Shown: positions 1 to 7,564 of the stretch, piece by piece
Numbering within the stretch: position 1 is the stretch's first letter
How the letters are laid out: each line of letters opens with the position of its first letter
Assembly (NCBI GenBank): GCA_035283845.1
Contig: DATESZ010000027.1
Location: 1-21,942, forward strand
DNA length: 21,942 nucleotides
DNA from: DATESZ01 sp035283845
Lineage (GTDB): Bacteria; Desulfobacterota; Syntrophia; Syntrophales; JACQWR01
Direction: 5' to 3'
Notes under the pieces: model-generated
What the model saw: only the letters and a program-made list of their open reading frames with translations
Told to the model about the DNA's origin: nothing
Databases searched by the model: none
Made by a program: the position numbers and the translations under genes

Positions 1-1512
1 CCCGCCGATTTTTCAGGAGACGGAGGTCTAGCCACGGCGGCAAAGCTCAACCGCCCGCGATCGCTTTTTGTGGACAGCGCCCTGAACATCTTTATCGCCG
101 ACACAGGAAACCACTGCATTAGGAAAGTGAATGTTAGTGACAATAAGATAAATACAATCGCAGGCATCGGCACTAACCAAGGTTCTTCTGGCGACGGAGG
201 GGACGCAACTTTGGCTCAGCTCAACAGTCCTTACGGGGCTTGGGTGGATGCAACGGGAAACATCTTTATTGCCGATTCGGGAAATCACCGGATCAGAAAA
301 GTGACGGCGGCCGATGGGAAGATCAATACCATCGTCAACACCGCTGGCACCGCCGGCTATTCCGGAGACGGAGGAGCGGCCACGGTCGCGCAGATCGACT
401 GGCCAACGAGCCTCTGTGTGAAAAGCACGGGCGAGGTAATCATTGCTGATACCAACAACAGTTGCCTCCGGCAGGTAAGCATAACGAACACAATTTCCAC
501 CCTGCCCATGACGGCAGGGCCCGGGCTGAACTCCCCGGATGGGGCGGCCATATATTACGATACCGCCCAGCAGAAGCTGTATTTATATATCGCCGATCAA
601 GATAATCACCGCATCCGGAAGCTGGATACGGTGACAAACGCCCTCGTCACGGTGGCGGGAACCGGGAGCGCCGGCTCTGCGGGAGACGACGGGCCGGCGA
701 TCGTCGCCCAGCTTAATTCACCGTCAAGTGTTGCCCTGGACGCATCTGGAAACCTTTATATCGCCGATACTGGGAACCACAAGATTCGCCGAGTGACGGC
801 GGCCGGTATTATCAGCACTGTGGCCGGCAATGGATTGGTAGGGTCTGGGGGTGACGGGGGCCCGGCCACACTGGCAAAGTTCGAAAGCCCCGAGGGGGTT
901 TGCTTGGACGCCGCGGGAAATATCTTTATCGCCGATACAAACAACCACAGGATCAGAAAAGTGACGGCGGGAATGATCAGCAGGGTCGCAGGCTCAGCCA
1001 TAGGTTTTTTCGGAGATGGGGGCGACGCCCTGTCAGCAAAATTAGATAGCCCCCAGGGGGTTGCGGTGGATGTCGCGGGAAATATCTTTATTGCCGATAC
1101 AAACAACCACAGGGTCAGAAAGGTCACGGCGTCCACGAACATCATCAATACGTTAGCCGGCACCACCGCCGGTTATTCTGGCGATGGAGGGACTGCCACG
1201 GCGGCGAATCTCAGCAGCCCTCAAGGTGTTTCCGTGGATGGGGCGGGAAACATCTACATTGCCGACACGGGGAACCACCGTTTGCGGATTGTGAATCACG
1301 ACACCACACCTATCATCAGCACCCTGGCCGGCACCGGGACGAGCGGCTATAGCGGAGACAATCAGCCGGCCGTGCAGGCAAAGCTCAGATCCCCCAGAGG
1401 CGTCGCCCTGGGGCTGACGAAAGGCGGCGGCCGCATCTTCATCAGCGATACCGTCAACAACCGGGTAAGGGTGTTATTCCTGAAGACGGAACCGCAGGTG
1501 TACGGACCGTAA
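1..1512 (+). CDS. NHL-repeat beta-propeller protein (5' end outside window)
   Basis: The frame is open from base 1, so the gene begins upstream and only its last ~503 codons are seen; the GTG at 70 lies inside a repeat and is not the start. At least nine NHL motifs follow each other about every 54-57 residues, each of the form SPxGVxxDxxGNIFIADTxNHRIRKV-like, separated by a glycine-rich linker (AGTGxxGYSGDGGPA type). This pattern gives a beta-propeller with one blade or a pair of strands per repeat. NHL propellers of this bacterial type are usually secreted or periplasmic and bind protein or glycan ligands, but no ligand can be inferred here. Several repeats are nearly identical at DNA level (913-969 and 1075-1131 differ at few bases), so copy number may vary between strains or be mis-assembled. 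The end is TAA, close to a convergent cyclase gene. Fold is certain; function is unknown. Confidence 0.88.
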   Translation, partial: PADFSGDGGLATAAKLNRPRSLFVDSALNIFIADTGNHCIRKVNVSDNKINTIAGIGTNQGSSGDGGDATLAQLNSPYGAWVDATGNIFIADSGNHRIRKVTAADGKINTIVNTAGTAGYSGDGGAATVAQIDWPTSLCVKSTGEVIIADTNNSCLRQVSITNTISTLPMTAGPGLNSPDGAAIYYDTAQQKLYLYIADQDNHRIRKLDTVTNALVTVAGTGSAGSAGDDGPAIVAQLNSPSSVALDASGNLYIADTGNHKIRRVTAAGIISTVAGNGLVGSGGDGGPATLAKFESPEGVCLDAAGNIFIADTNNHRIRKVTAGMISRVAGSAIGFFGDGGDALSAKLDSPQGVAVDVAGNIFIADTNNHRVRKVTASTNIINTLAGTTAGYSGDGGTATAANLSSPQGVSVDGAGNIYIADTGNHRLRIVNHDTTPIISTLAGTGTSGYSGDNQPAVQAKLRSPRGVALGLTKGGGRIFISDTVNNRVRVLFLKTEPQVYGP

Positions 1513-1522
1513 AAGATGGTGA

Positions 1523-1546
1523 GGGGTAAAGGGTAGAGGGTAGAGG
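1523..1546 (+). repeat. Short purine-rich tandem repeat (GGGTARA unit)
   Basis: Just after the NHL stop codon a 7-8 base unit, GGGTAAA then GGGTAGA twice, is repeated in tandem, giving one GGGG run, two GGG runs and a final GG. It lies in the 59-bp gap between convergent genes. It could be a remnant of a dispersed intergenic repeat, or could form a weak G-quadruplex in the + strand transcript. No function is shown by the sequence. Confidence 0.55.
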
Positions 1547-1571
1547 AGCATAGGCGCTAACTTAAGGTCAT

Positions 1572-3194
1572 TTATCCCTCCCCCTGCGACGGGGGGAGCA
1601 ACTGTGTTCCCAGAACCTCATAAACCTCCATTTCGCTTTCCTGCGCCCCCAGGGAACGGACTCCCAGGAAACGGGTGCGGACAAACCGTCCTACTTCCCG
1701 TTGAGTGGCTTTACTGATCAGGATCGAATTGGGCTTTTCCCGGGCGATATCCTGAAGACGGAAGGTGTCATTGACCACATCTCCAATGACCGTGTATTCC
1801 ATTTTTCTGTCGAATCCGATGTTCCCGACGACGGCCTCGCCCGTATGAATGCTGATCCCGATGTTCAGCGTAATTCCGTAGCGTTGACGCGCGAAATTAT
1901 CGACGGGAGCGAGGTCTTTCAACATATCGATGGCTGCCAGAGTGGCATCGAGGGCGGGATTTTCCCTGGCCGCGGGGGCGCCGAAAATTGCCAGGAAGCC
2001 GTCGCCAAGATATTTATCCAGAATACCTCCGTGACCCAGGATGGCATTGCCCATAGCCAGGAAAAAATGATTCAGGATCGAGACAACGTCCTCCGCCGGG
2101 AGGGTCTTGGACATACGGGAATAGCCGCGAATATCGGCGTTCAGCAGGGTCAGCAGCCGCTTTTCCCCGAGGGGAATCGCGTCTCGTTCACCAAGCTTGA
2201 GGATTTCGTTAACCACCTCTGCGGGCACATACTTTTGAAAGATATTCCTGATGAACCGTTCCTTCTTGGCCATTTCCTGAGATTTTGCATAAAGTCTTGA
2301 ATTGTCGAGTGCTATTCCCATAGATGAGGCCACGGACTTGAGAAGTTTCAGCTCACTCTGCCGGAATATTTCCCGCAGGTTAAAGGACACAAGCCCCAGC
2401 CACCCAAAAGAGGTCTCGCTGCTCGCTATCCGAACCGCGAGAAACCGAAACGAGTCGTTGAATAGTTTCTCATAGACGGGATTCTGACGGGAGTCGTTGA
2501 CAATAAAATAATCTTCCCGCAGCGATGATGATTCTTTGGGTATGACCCTGATAAGGGAGTTGATAAAGATCTCAGGATTAATCGACAAGGGGAGGGACTT
2601 TTCGTTAACAAGGAAGGCATTGTACTCCTTTTGATCCGGCAGAATGGCAAAGGAAATGTCGGACCGCATGATTTCCAGAATTTCCCGGACAAGTTTCCTG
2701 AGCATGGAGCCTGAAAAGGCAAGCGCCTTCACCTGAGCAGAGATATGGGAATAGAGATGCAGATCCTCCATCTGCTGGATCAGCTCTTCAGCCATCTTCT
2801 CCGATTCCCTCTGACTCTGTGTCCGCTCAACAAGCAGCCGTTGCAGACTGACCAGAAAGTCCTCCACGCGCCGAAGATCTTCCCTACGTTCCGATTCCTC
2901 GCTGATCCTGAGGTCGTCACGACAATATCCCACCAGGGCCAACGGGACTTCTGCTTCGTCCGGCAGGGGAACGCCATAGAGGCTTATGCCCTCTTCGGTC
3001 ACTTCATACTGAAACCCTGCCTGTTCGATGACCCGCAGAGATAATGCCCCGATGCGGTCGGAAAAATCCGGCATCGTTTTCTCATTGCAGGAAGAAAAAA
3101 CGCGGCCCTCCCGCTCCCAGATTTCGAACACCCAGGGACTGACGCCCGAAAAACAGGAAAAACAATCTGCAAAGACGCGAAAATTAATAGTCAT
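1572..3194 (-). CDS. GAF-domain class III adenylate cyclase
   Basis: Predicted to make cAMP from ATP. I start it at ATG 3194 (540 aa) because GCGGGG lies 8 bases upstream; a TTG five codons earlier (3209) is the alternative. Order: a Cys-bearing N-terminal segment (C11, C14, C36, including a CxxC), a charged helical/coiled-coil stretch ~100-150, a GAF-like sensor ~155-300, then a catalytic domain ~340-530. The catalytic residues are present: metal-binding D354 (NADIRGYS) and D398 (KYLGDGF), adenine-selecting K394, the T468 typical of cyanobacterial-type cyclases, and the transition-state pair N475 and R479. It should therefore be active and specific for ATP. No membrane segment is seen, so it is probably cytosolic. 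The input signal is unknown; the CxxC suggests metal or redox sensing, which is inference. It is a lone gene divergent from the pilus cluster, and cAMP control of that cluster would be speculation. Confidence 0.9.
   Translation of the reverse strand: MTINFRVFADCFSCFSGVSPWVFEIWEREGRVFSSCNEKTMPDFSDRIGALSLRVIEQAGFQYEVTEEGISLYGVPLPDEAEVPLALVGYCRDDLRISEESERREDLRRVEDFLVSLQRLLVERTQSQRESEKMAEELIQQMEDLHLYSHISAQVKALAFSGSMLRKLVREILEIMRSDISFAILPDQKEYNAFLVNEKSLPLSINPEIFINSLIRVIPKESSSLREDYFIVNDSRQNPVYEKLFNDSFRFLAVRIASSETSFGWLGLVSFNLREIFRQSELKLLKSVASSMGIALDNSRLYAKSQEMAKKERFIRNIFQKYVPAEVVNEILKLGERDAIPLGEKRLLTLLNADIRGYSRMSKTLPAEDVVSILNHFFLAMGNAILGHGGILDKYLGDGFLAIFGAPAARENPALDATLAAIDMLKDLAPVDNFARQRYGITLNIGISIHTGEAVVGNIGFDRKMEYTVIGDVVNDTFRLQDIAREKPNSILISKATQREVGRFVRTRFLGVRSLGAQESEMEVYEVLGTQLLPPSQGEG
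1578..1598. other. GC-rich hairpin at 3' end of cyclase gene
   Basis: CTCCCCC at 1578-1584 pairs perfectly with GGGGGAG at 1592-1598 around a 7-base loop. The hairpin sits inside the last codons of the minus-strand cyclase gene (encoding the SQGEG tail), beside the convergent NHL gene. Neither strand has a T-run after it, so it is not a standard intrinsic terminator. It may be a dispersed palindrome or a factor-dependent 3' stabiliser for either transcript. Confidence 0.5.
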
Positions 3195-3290
3195 TTTTTG
3201 ACCCCGCAATATTGATGCATTTCAGAAGCCGGGCAGGGCCGATAAGGATGCGGCCGCGTTTCTTACGATGACATTACGTCTCGCATATCC

Positions 3291-3318
3291 TATATATACG
3301 AATTCTTGTTAAAGTCAA
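3291..3318 (-). promoter_or_regulatory. Candidate sigma-70 promoter for the cyclase gene
   Basis: On the minus strand TTGACT (complement of 3313-3318) is followed, after 16 bases, by TATATA (complement of 3291-3296) inside a longer TATATATA run. Transcription would begin near 3284, leaving a ~90-base leader before the ATG at 3194. Judged by consensus match only. Confidence 0.35.
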
Positions 3319-3336
3319 CTTCTGCAAGGATATTCA

Positions 3337-3365
3337 TTGACATGAGGAAGTGTATAGGCTAAAAG
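3337..3365 (+). promoter_or_regulatory. Candidate sigma-70 promoter of the pil operon
   Basis: TTGACA at 3337-3342 is a perfect -35 box; 17 bases later TAAAAG (3360-3365) matches the -10 consensus at four positions. The expected transcription start is about 3372, which is the A of the pilM start codon, so the message could be leaderless or nearly so. The absence of a good Shine-Dalgarno before pilM agrees with this. Confidence 0.35.
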
Positions 3366-3371
3366 TCACCT

Positions 3372-4475
3372 ATGCGGAAAGTCGCGACGACATATCCGAT
3401 AGGCATCGACCTGAATGACGGGTGCCTTACGGCTGCCCAGTTCCGGAAGGGCCGCCATGGTTCTCGGGTGCGTGGGCTGTTATGCCGGCCGCTCCTTGCG
3501 GCGGTCGGAGCAGAGGCCGGGGAAGATGACGCGCTTGTCGACGCCCTGAAGGCGATCCGCTCCTGTGGTCTCTTCACGGGGCGTCGTGTGATCCTCAATC
3601 TGCCTCTCCCGGAAGTGTCGTTCTTTCCCGTTCACTTTCCCATTAACCCCCAGGAAGACCCCGAGGAGGGCATCCTACGCGAGTCCTCGAAATTCCTCTC
3701 CTACCCTCTGGAGGAGGCCACGATCGATTATCCTTCTCTCTTTCAAATCCAGGAGACCTGCCATGCCACCGTCGTAGCCGCCCGCCGGCCGGTCATTGAC
3801 CGCTGGCTCGGCATCCTGCGGCGGGCGGGATTTACGGCCGAGGTCATGGATTTCTATATGGCTTCTCTTATCCGGCTCCACCAGAGGCTGTTTGCGCCCA
3901 CGGATCGGGCCGACATTCTTTGCCATCTCGGACGCACGTGTATTATGCTGGCCGTGCTCACCGGCGAAGGAATCCTCTACATATCGGAAATTTCCTGGGG
4001 GATCAAGTCTCTGCGGGATAAGATCGAGACCAATCTGGCGCTGCCGGCTGGCGGCCCGGAGTCGGCAACGCTGCTTTCGGCCTATGGTCTGGGATACAGG
4101 GAGGGGGGGAATATTCCGGAAAATTTGACCAACGACGGAGGGCGAGACGACGAAGTTAGAAGCATTTACCGAGCCATCTTCCAGATCATATCGCCCGCTC
4201 TCAATGAGCTGGCCTATGAATGCCACAATACGATGGGTTATGTACGTTCCGTCCGCGAAAATTTGGCCTTTGGCACGGTCTACCTGTACGGCCTGGCCGG
4301 CATGATCTACCATCTTGACCGCTACCTGGAAGAGCAGATGGACATCCCGGTTAAACTGGTGGATCTTAAAGCCCATCTGGATTTTACCGGCAGTAAGCGC
4401 CCTGTCGTGCTGTCCGGGGAAATTTCCCCGGCGCCCGTTCTTGGTCTGGCTATGCGAGAGTTACCATGGCTATGA
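3372..4475 (+). CDS. pilM: PilM/GspL-like actin-fold protein, degenerate ATP site
   Basis: First gene of a pilMNOPQ-type set. In type IV pili, PilM is a cytoplasmic actin-like protein that binds ATP and the N-terminal tail of PilN, linking the motor side to the PilNO(P) inner-membrane ring. The N-terminal phosphate-1 region (IGIDLNDGCL, residues 10-19) is recognisable. The phosphate-2 region, normally DIG-type, reads CHLGRTC (184-190), with His where Asp is expected. The adenosine loop, normally glycine-rich GGG, reads YGLAGM (306-311). ATP binding may thus be weak or lost, as in GspL proteins. Length (367 aa) is normal for PilM. The start is fixed by an in-frame TAA at 3360; no strong ribosome site precedes it. 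It overlaps the next gene by 10 bases, indicating translational coupling. Confidence 0.75.
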   Translation: MRKVATTYPIGIDLNDGCLTAAQFRKGRHGSRVRGLLCRPLLAAVGAEAGEDDALVDALKAIRSCGLFTGRRVILNLPLPEVSFFPVHFPINPQEDPEEGILRESSKFLSYPLEEATIDYPSLFQIQETCHATVVAARRPVIDRWLGILRRAGFTAEVMDFYMASLIRLHQRLFAPTDRADILCHLGRTCIMLAVLTGEGILYISEISWGIKSLRDKIETNLALPAGGPESATLLSAYGLGYREGGNIPENLTNDGGRDDEVRSIYRAIFQIISPALNELAYECHNTMGYVRSVRENLAFGTVYLYGLAGMIYHLDRYLEEQMDIPVKLVDLKAHLDFTGSKRPVVLSGEISPAPVLGLAMRELPWL

Positions 4476-5041
4476 GAGACATCAACCTTGTCCCTGCGGA
4501 AGTGCTGAAGCGGCGTTATCTGATCCGCCATGTGCTCCTGTGGTCAAGCATCCTGGTTGCGGTGGTTGTCCTCCTGATGGGCGTCTACGTACATCAGTCC
4601 CGTGTTCTTTACCGGGAAACCCTGAACCGGCAGGAGGTGAATAAAGACCTGAAGGCAGAGCTGGTGAGGACAACCGGCGACATCTGGAAGGTGCAGAATG
4701 CATTGAACCTTGCCCTCCGGGAACGGGTGCAGTTAGAAGCATTGATCAAACACCGGCTCTCGCACTCCTCGGTTCTCGCGAAACTGGCCGAAATCATGAA
4801 TGACCAGACCTGGCTTCAGCAGTTTGCCTTCGATACCGGCATGGACGGCAGGTTCCATCTGAAACTTATGGGATTTTCGTCTTCCCATGCAACCATCGGA
4901 ACGTTTATCCAGCGGCTTTCCGGGGAGCCGATGTTCCGGCTGGTGGTATTGAAATCCGCGCAGGAATCGGAGGACAAGCCTTCAGGGTCCGCTCCTGTGC
5001 AGTTTCAGATCGAATGCGATATTGCGGGGGACCTGCCTTGA
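4466..5041 (+). CDS. pilN: PilN-like inner-membrane assembly protein
   Basis: A 191-aa bitopic protein. The N-terminus carries the motif RDINLVP (residues 4-10), the hallmark cytoplasmic tail by which PilN docks into PilM, so that contact appears kept even though the PilM partner is degenerate at its nucleotide site. One transmembrane helix follows at ~24-44, then a periplasmic coiled coil (~50-100) and a ferredoxin-like domain to the C-terminus, the usual PilN order. In the complex it pairs with PilO and shapes the periplasmic ring. The ATG at 4466 lies inside the 3' end of pilM; an in-frame ATG two codons later is equally possible. Its TGA stop overlaps the TTG start of the following gene. 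Confidence 0.82.
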   Translation: MAMRDINLVPAEVLKRRYLIRHVLLWSSILVAVVVLLMGVYVHQSRVLYRETLNRQEVNKDLKAELVRTTGDIWKVQNALNLALRERVQLEALIKHRLSHSSVLAKLAEIMNDQTWLQQFAFDTGMDGRFHLKLMGFSSSHATIGTFIQRLSGEPMFRLVVLKSAQESEDKPSGSAPVQFQIECDIAGDLP

Positions 5042-5592
5042 GAAGCAGACTGATCATAAACCTGGACAGCGCCGGTATGGCCATTATCTTATTATTCGCC
5101 ATCGGCGGCCTCCTCTGGATTGGGGGTAACAGCGTCATCCATAAGCGCCAGTTATTGCAGGAAAAAGACCGGGCGTCCCGGGAATTGCAAGACCTGAGGC
5201 TGGCGCAAAGGAATCTGCATGCCCTCCAGACGGCGCTCAGCCAGGTTCAGGGTGAAATGGCCGGCCTGTACAACCGGATTCCGCCTCAGGTGAGGATGGG
5301 CGTCCTGGTCAGGGAGTTGCATGACCGTATGAAGGAACGGCAGATCATCCTGGTGAACCTTCAGCCCCAGACAGCCGTTCCTGAGGAGTTGTACACGAAA
5401 GTCCCCATCCGGCTTGTCTTTCAGGGCAGTTTTCTGCAAATTTATCGTTTCTTCTACGACCTGCAAGCTATGGACCAGTTAATGGTGCCGGAAAAAATCA
5501 CCATCACCGGTTCAGATTCGTCACGGGGGAACTGCCAGGTCGAACTGATGTTGCTGGCCTTTGAACGCAAAACCGCAAAGGCGGGAGGTTAG
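5038..5592 (+). CDS. pilO: PilO-like inner-membrane assembly protein
   Basis: PilN's partner in the inner-membrane alignment complex. I choose TTG 5038 as start (184 aa): it overlaps the pilN stop as TTGA and has a GGGGG tract 8 bases upstream; ATG 5014 further upstream would add eight residues and extend the overlap with pilN. A single transmembrane helix (~12-33) is followed by a coiled coil (~38-75) containing many Gln, Arg and Leu, and a C-terminal ferredoxin-like domain (~85-180) including the segment IRLVFQGSFLQIYRFFYDLQ, typical of PilO. It ends with TAG, and the next gene starts two codons later in the same frame, so any amber read-through would fuse this protein to the PilP-like one. 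Confidence 0.8.
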   Translation: MRSRLIINLDSAGMAIILLFAIGGLLWIGGNSVIHKRQLLQEKDRASRELQDLRLAQRNLHALQTALSQVQGEMAGLYNRIPPQVRMGVLVRELHDRMKERQIILVNLQPQTAVPEELYTKVPIRLVFQGSFLQIYRFFYDLQAMDQLMVPEKITITGSDSSRGNCQVELMLLAFERKTAKAGG

Positions 5593-5598
5593 CGACTG

Positions 5599-6102
5599 AT
5601 GCCTATGGAAAACAGAGAACGCGCCAAACTCTTTATTGTCATCGGCTTGGCGGTAATCTTTATCCTGGTGGGATATTTCCGATTCTTCCACGGCAAGGGC
5701 GTCTCCCCGGTTCAGCCTAACGTCGTGGCAGGAACTGCCGGTCCGATCGCTGTTCCTGCTATTGATCTCAAGGGTGTCCGGCCAGCCGCAGGGTTGCCGG
5801 AAAATGTGTCGGCGCTGCACGCTCCGCTCCGCAACATCTTTGCCCCCGCCGGGAATACGTCCGTCCCCGAAAGCGCGCATGGGGAGGCTGTCGGAGCGCC
5901 CCAGAAACTGCTGCCGGCGTTGCAACTGACGGGCATAATTATCGGCGGTAAGAGACCCCTGGCCATCATCAATGGCCGGTTCCTGCGGCAAGGGGAAGCG
6001 ATCGAAGGCTTTCAGGTCCTTTCCATTGCCCGGAATCAGGTGATCCTTAGCGCGGATGGACGGAAAGTGGTGCTGAATGTTCTGGACGGCAAGGTGAAGT
6101 GA
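5599..6102 (+). CDS. pilP: PilP/GspC-like HR-domain protein
   Basis: A 167-aa protein linking the PilNO ring to the secretin. The N-terminal helix at ~13-31 has no lipobox Cys, whereas classical PilP is a lipoprotein; an uncleaved membrane anchor plus a C-terminal homology-region fold (~110-167: L-TGIIIGGKRPLAIING, then GEAI-GF-VLSI and VILSADGRKVVLNV) is the layout of GspC in type II secretion. The middle (~35-105) is rich in Pro, Ala and Val and probably a flexible spacer crossing the periplasm. GGGAGG lies 10 bases before the ATG. The position directly before the secretin gene fits either a PilP or a GspC role; I keep the pilP symbol because of the pilMNO context. Confidence 0.7.
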   Translation: MPMENRERAKLFIVIGLAVIFILVGYFRFFHGKGVSPVQPNVVAGTAGPIAVPAIDLKGVRPAAGLPENVSALHAPLRNIFAPAGNTSVPESAHGEAVGAPQKLLPALQLTGIIIGGKRPLAIINGRFLRQGEAIEGFQVLSIARNQVILSADGRKVVLNVLDGKVK

Positions 6103-6153
6103 AGAGGGGGATTTTGAGGATCCGGTAAACGTTTTACAAGGAGAAGGCAGCAT

Positions 6154-7503
6154 ATGATCAGGTATTTCATGAAGCGCAGGAAGGATCGTTTTCGGCTGGC
6201 AGTGCCGCTCGCAATCTGCTTCACACTGTGCTGGCTTACGGGGGTGCTGGGAGAGAGCGCTGTGAAAAAGCCGCTTCCCCCTCCGGAAACGCCAACGCTG
6301 CGGAGCTACAGTTTTCAGGATATCGACATTCGCCAGGCCCTGTCTGCCCTGGCGCAGGACCAGGAAATCAACATGATCATGTCCCCTGAAGTGGCCGGCA
6401 AGATCAGCATCCACCTCAATCAGGTCACGCTCGAAGAAGCCGTTCGTTCTATCGCCATGGCTGGCGGCTTCACCTTCACGAAGCAGGATGACGGCTACTA
6501 TATCTACAAGCCCAAGCAGGTACAGGACCCCCAATCGGAAAAGCTGCAGATCCGGGTATTCCGGCTGAATTTTGCCGCCGTCGACAAAGTTCAGGAAATC
6601 CTCTCGGCCATTCCGGGGATGCGGACCATCCGTCTTCATGAACCCACCAAAACGGTCATCGTGGAGGATACGCCGGAGAACATCGCGAAGGTTGAGAAGA
6701 TCATCCAGAGCTGGGATGTGGCGCCCCGCCAGGTGCTCATCGAGGCCCGGATCATGCAGGTCAACCTGACGGACGACATGTCGATGGGGGTGGATTGGCA
6801 GAAGGTTTTTGGCGATTTGACTTACGGCACGACGGGCTTTGTGTCCGGAGGGCCCGGCCTGACGGCTAACCTGCTTACCGCCGCAGGAACAAGGGATCAG
6901 TTCACCGCTGCTCTTAACGCTCTGCAGACCAAAACACGGGTTAACACCTTATCCACGCCCAAGATCCTGGCACTCCACGGTAAGCCTTCGCGGGTTCAGG
7001 TCGGCGGCCGTCAGGGCTACAAGACCAATACCTTTACGGGGACGATAACAACGGAAAGCATCTCTTTTTTGGATACGGGTACCATCCTTGACATTACTCC
7101 CTATATCGATGATAACGGCAACGTCCTACTCGAAGTGAAACCCCAGATCAATTCCGTCACTTTCGACTCAGCAGGAACTCCTAACCAGAAAACCACCACG
7201 GTCAGCACCTCGATGCTGGCGAAAAACGGCCAAACCGTTTTCATCGGCGGTCTCATTGAGGAGACCAAGACGGGAACTCGGAACGCAGTTCCCTGTATAG
7301 GAAACATCCCCGGGCTGGGACTCCTCTTTGGTCAGTTGAGAGAGGGCATCGGAAAATCCGAGCTGATCGTCCTGATCACCCCCCAGATCATCGATCTGAA
7401 ATCGATAAGTAACGAGGCAGCTGAAAAGACGAACAAAATGGAGGATGCCCTGAAAAAAGAACCCCTGCCCGTCATACAAAGGCTACTGGAAAACTTTCCC
7501 TGA
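6154..7503 (+). CDS. pilQ: Type IV pilus/type II-like secretin (short PilQ)
   Basis: Outer-membrane ring that lets the pilus or substrate out. The start ATG 6154 follows AAGGAGAAGG. Signal peptide ~1-34, a short STN/N0-like domain (~52-120), an N1/secretin-type KH domain (~132-190) and the secretin barrel (~192-425) with the family signature around VPCIGNIPGLGLLFG (~378-392) and SELIVLITPQI. At 449 aa it is much shorter than classical PilQ (commonly 700 aa or more): the AMIN peptidoglycan-binding repeats and extra N domains are absent, which makes it closer in layout to MshL-like secretins. No pilotin gene is seen beside it. It ends with TGA, 61 bases before the Ig-like lipoprotein, and is probably cotranscribed with pilMNOP. 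Confidence 0.9.
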   Translation: MIRYFMKRRKDRFRLAVPLAICFTLCWLTGVLGESAVKKPLPPPETPTLRSYSFQDIDIRQALSALAQDQEINMIMSPEVAGKISIHLNQVTLEEAVRSIAMAGGFTFTKQDDGYYIYKPKQVQDPQSEKLQIRVFRLNFAAVDKVQEILSAIPGMRTIRLHEPTKTVIVEDTPENIAKVEKIIQSWDVAPRQVLIEARIMQVNLTDDMSMGVDWQKVFGDLTYGTTGFVSGGPGLTANLLTAAGTRDQFTAALNALQTKTRVNTLSTPKILALHGKPSRVQVGGRQGYKTNTFTGTITTESISFLDTGTILDITPYIDDNGNVLLEVKPQINSVTFDSAGTPNQKTTTVSTSMLAKNGQTVFIGGLIEETKTGTRNAVPCIGNIPGLGLLFGQLREGIGKSELIVLITPQIIDLKSISNEAAEKTNKMEDALKKEPLPVIQRLLENFP

Positions 7504-7564
7504 ATGGTTATTGAAGGGAAGTGAGGTCGGCACTGTTTTAATGTATGCAAGAGGAGAGACAAAC

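Noticed and set aside
1701..2300. A 199-codon plus-strand open frame
   Set aside because: Antisense to the cyclase catalytic and GAF domains, whose catalytic residues are all intact.
3675..4376. A 233-codon minus-strand open frame opposite pilM
   Set aside because: Antisense shadow of a well-supported pilM gene; no ribosome site or domain.
5521..6639. A 372-codon open frame on the minus strand
   Set aside because: It lies opposite pilO, pilP and the secretin, all clearly coding on the plus strand; its product has no recognisable domain and is His/Arg/Gln-rich as expected of a complement frame in GC-rich DNA.
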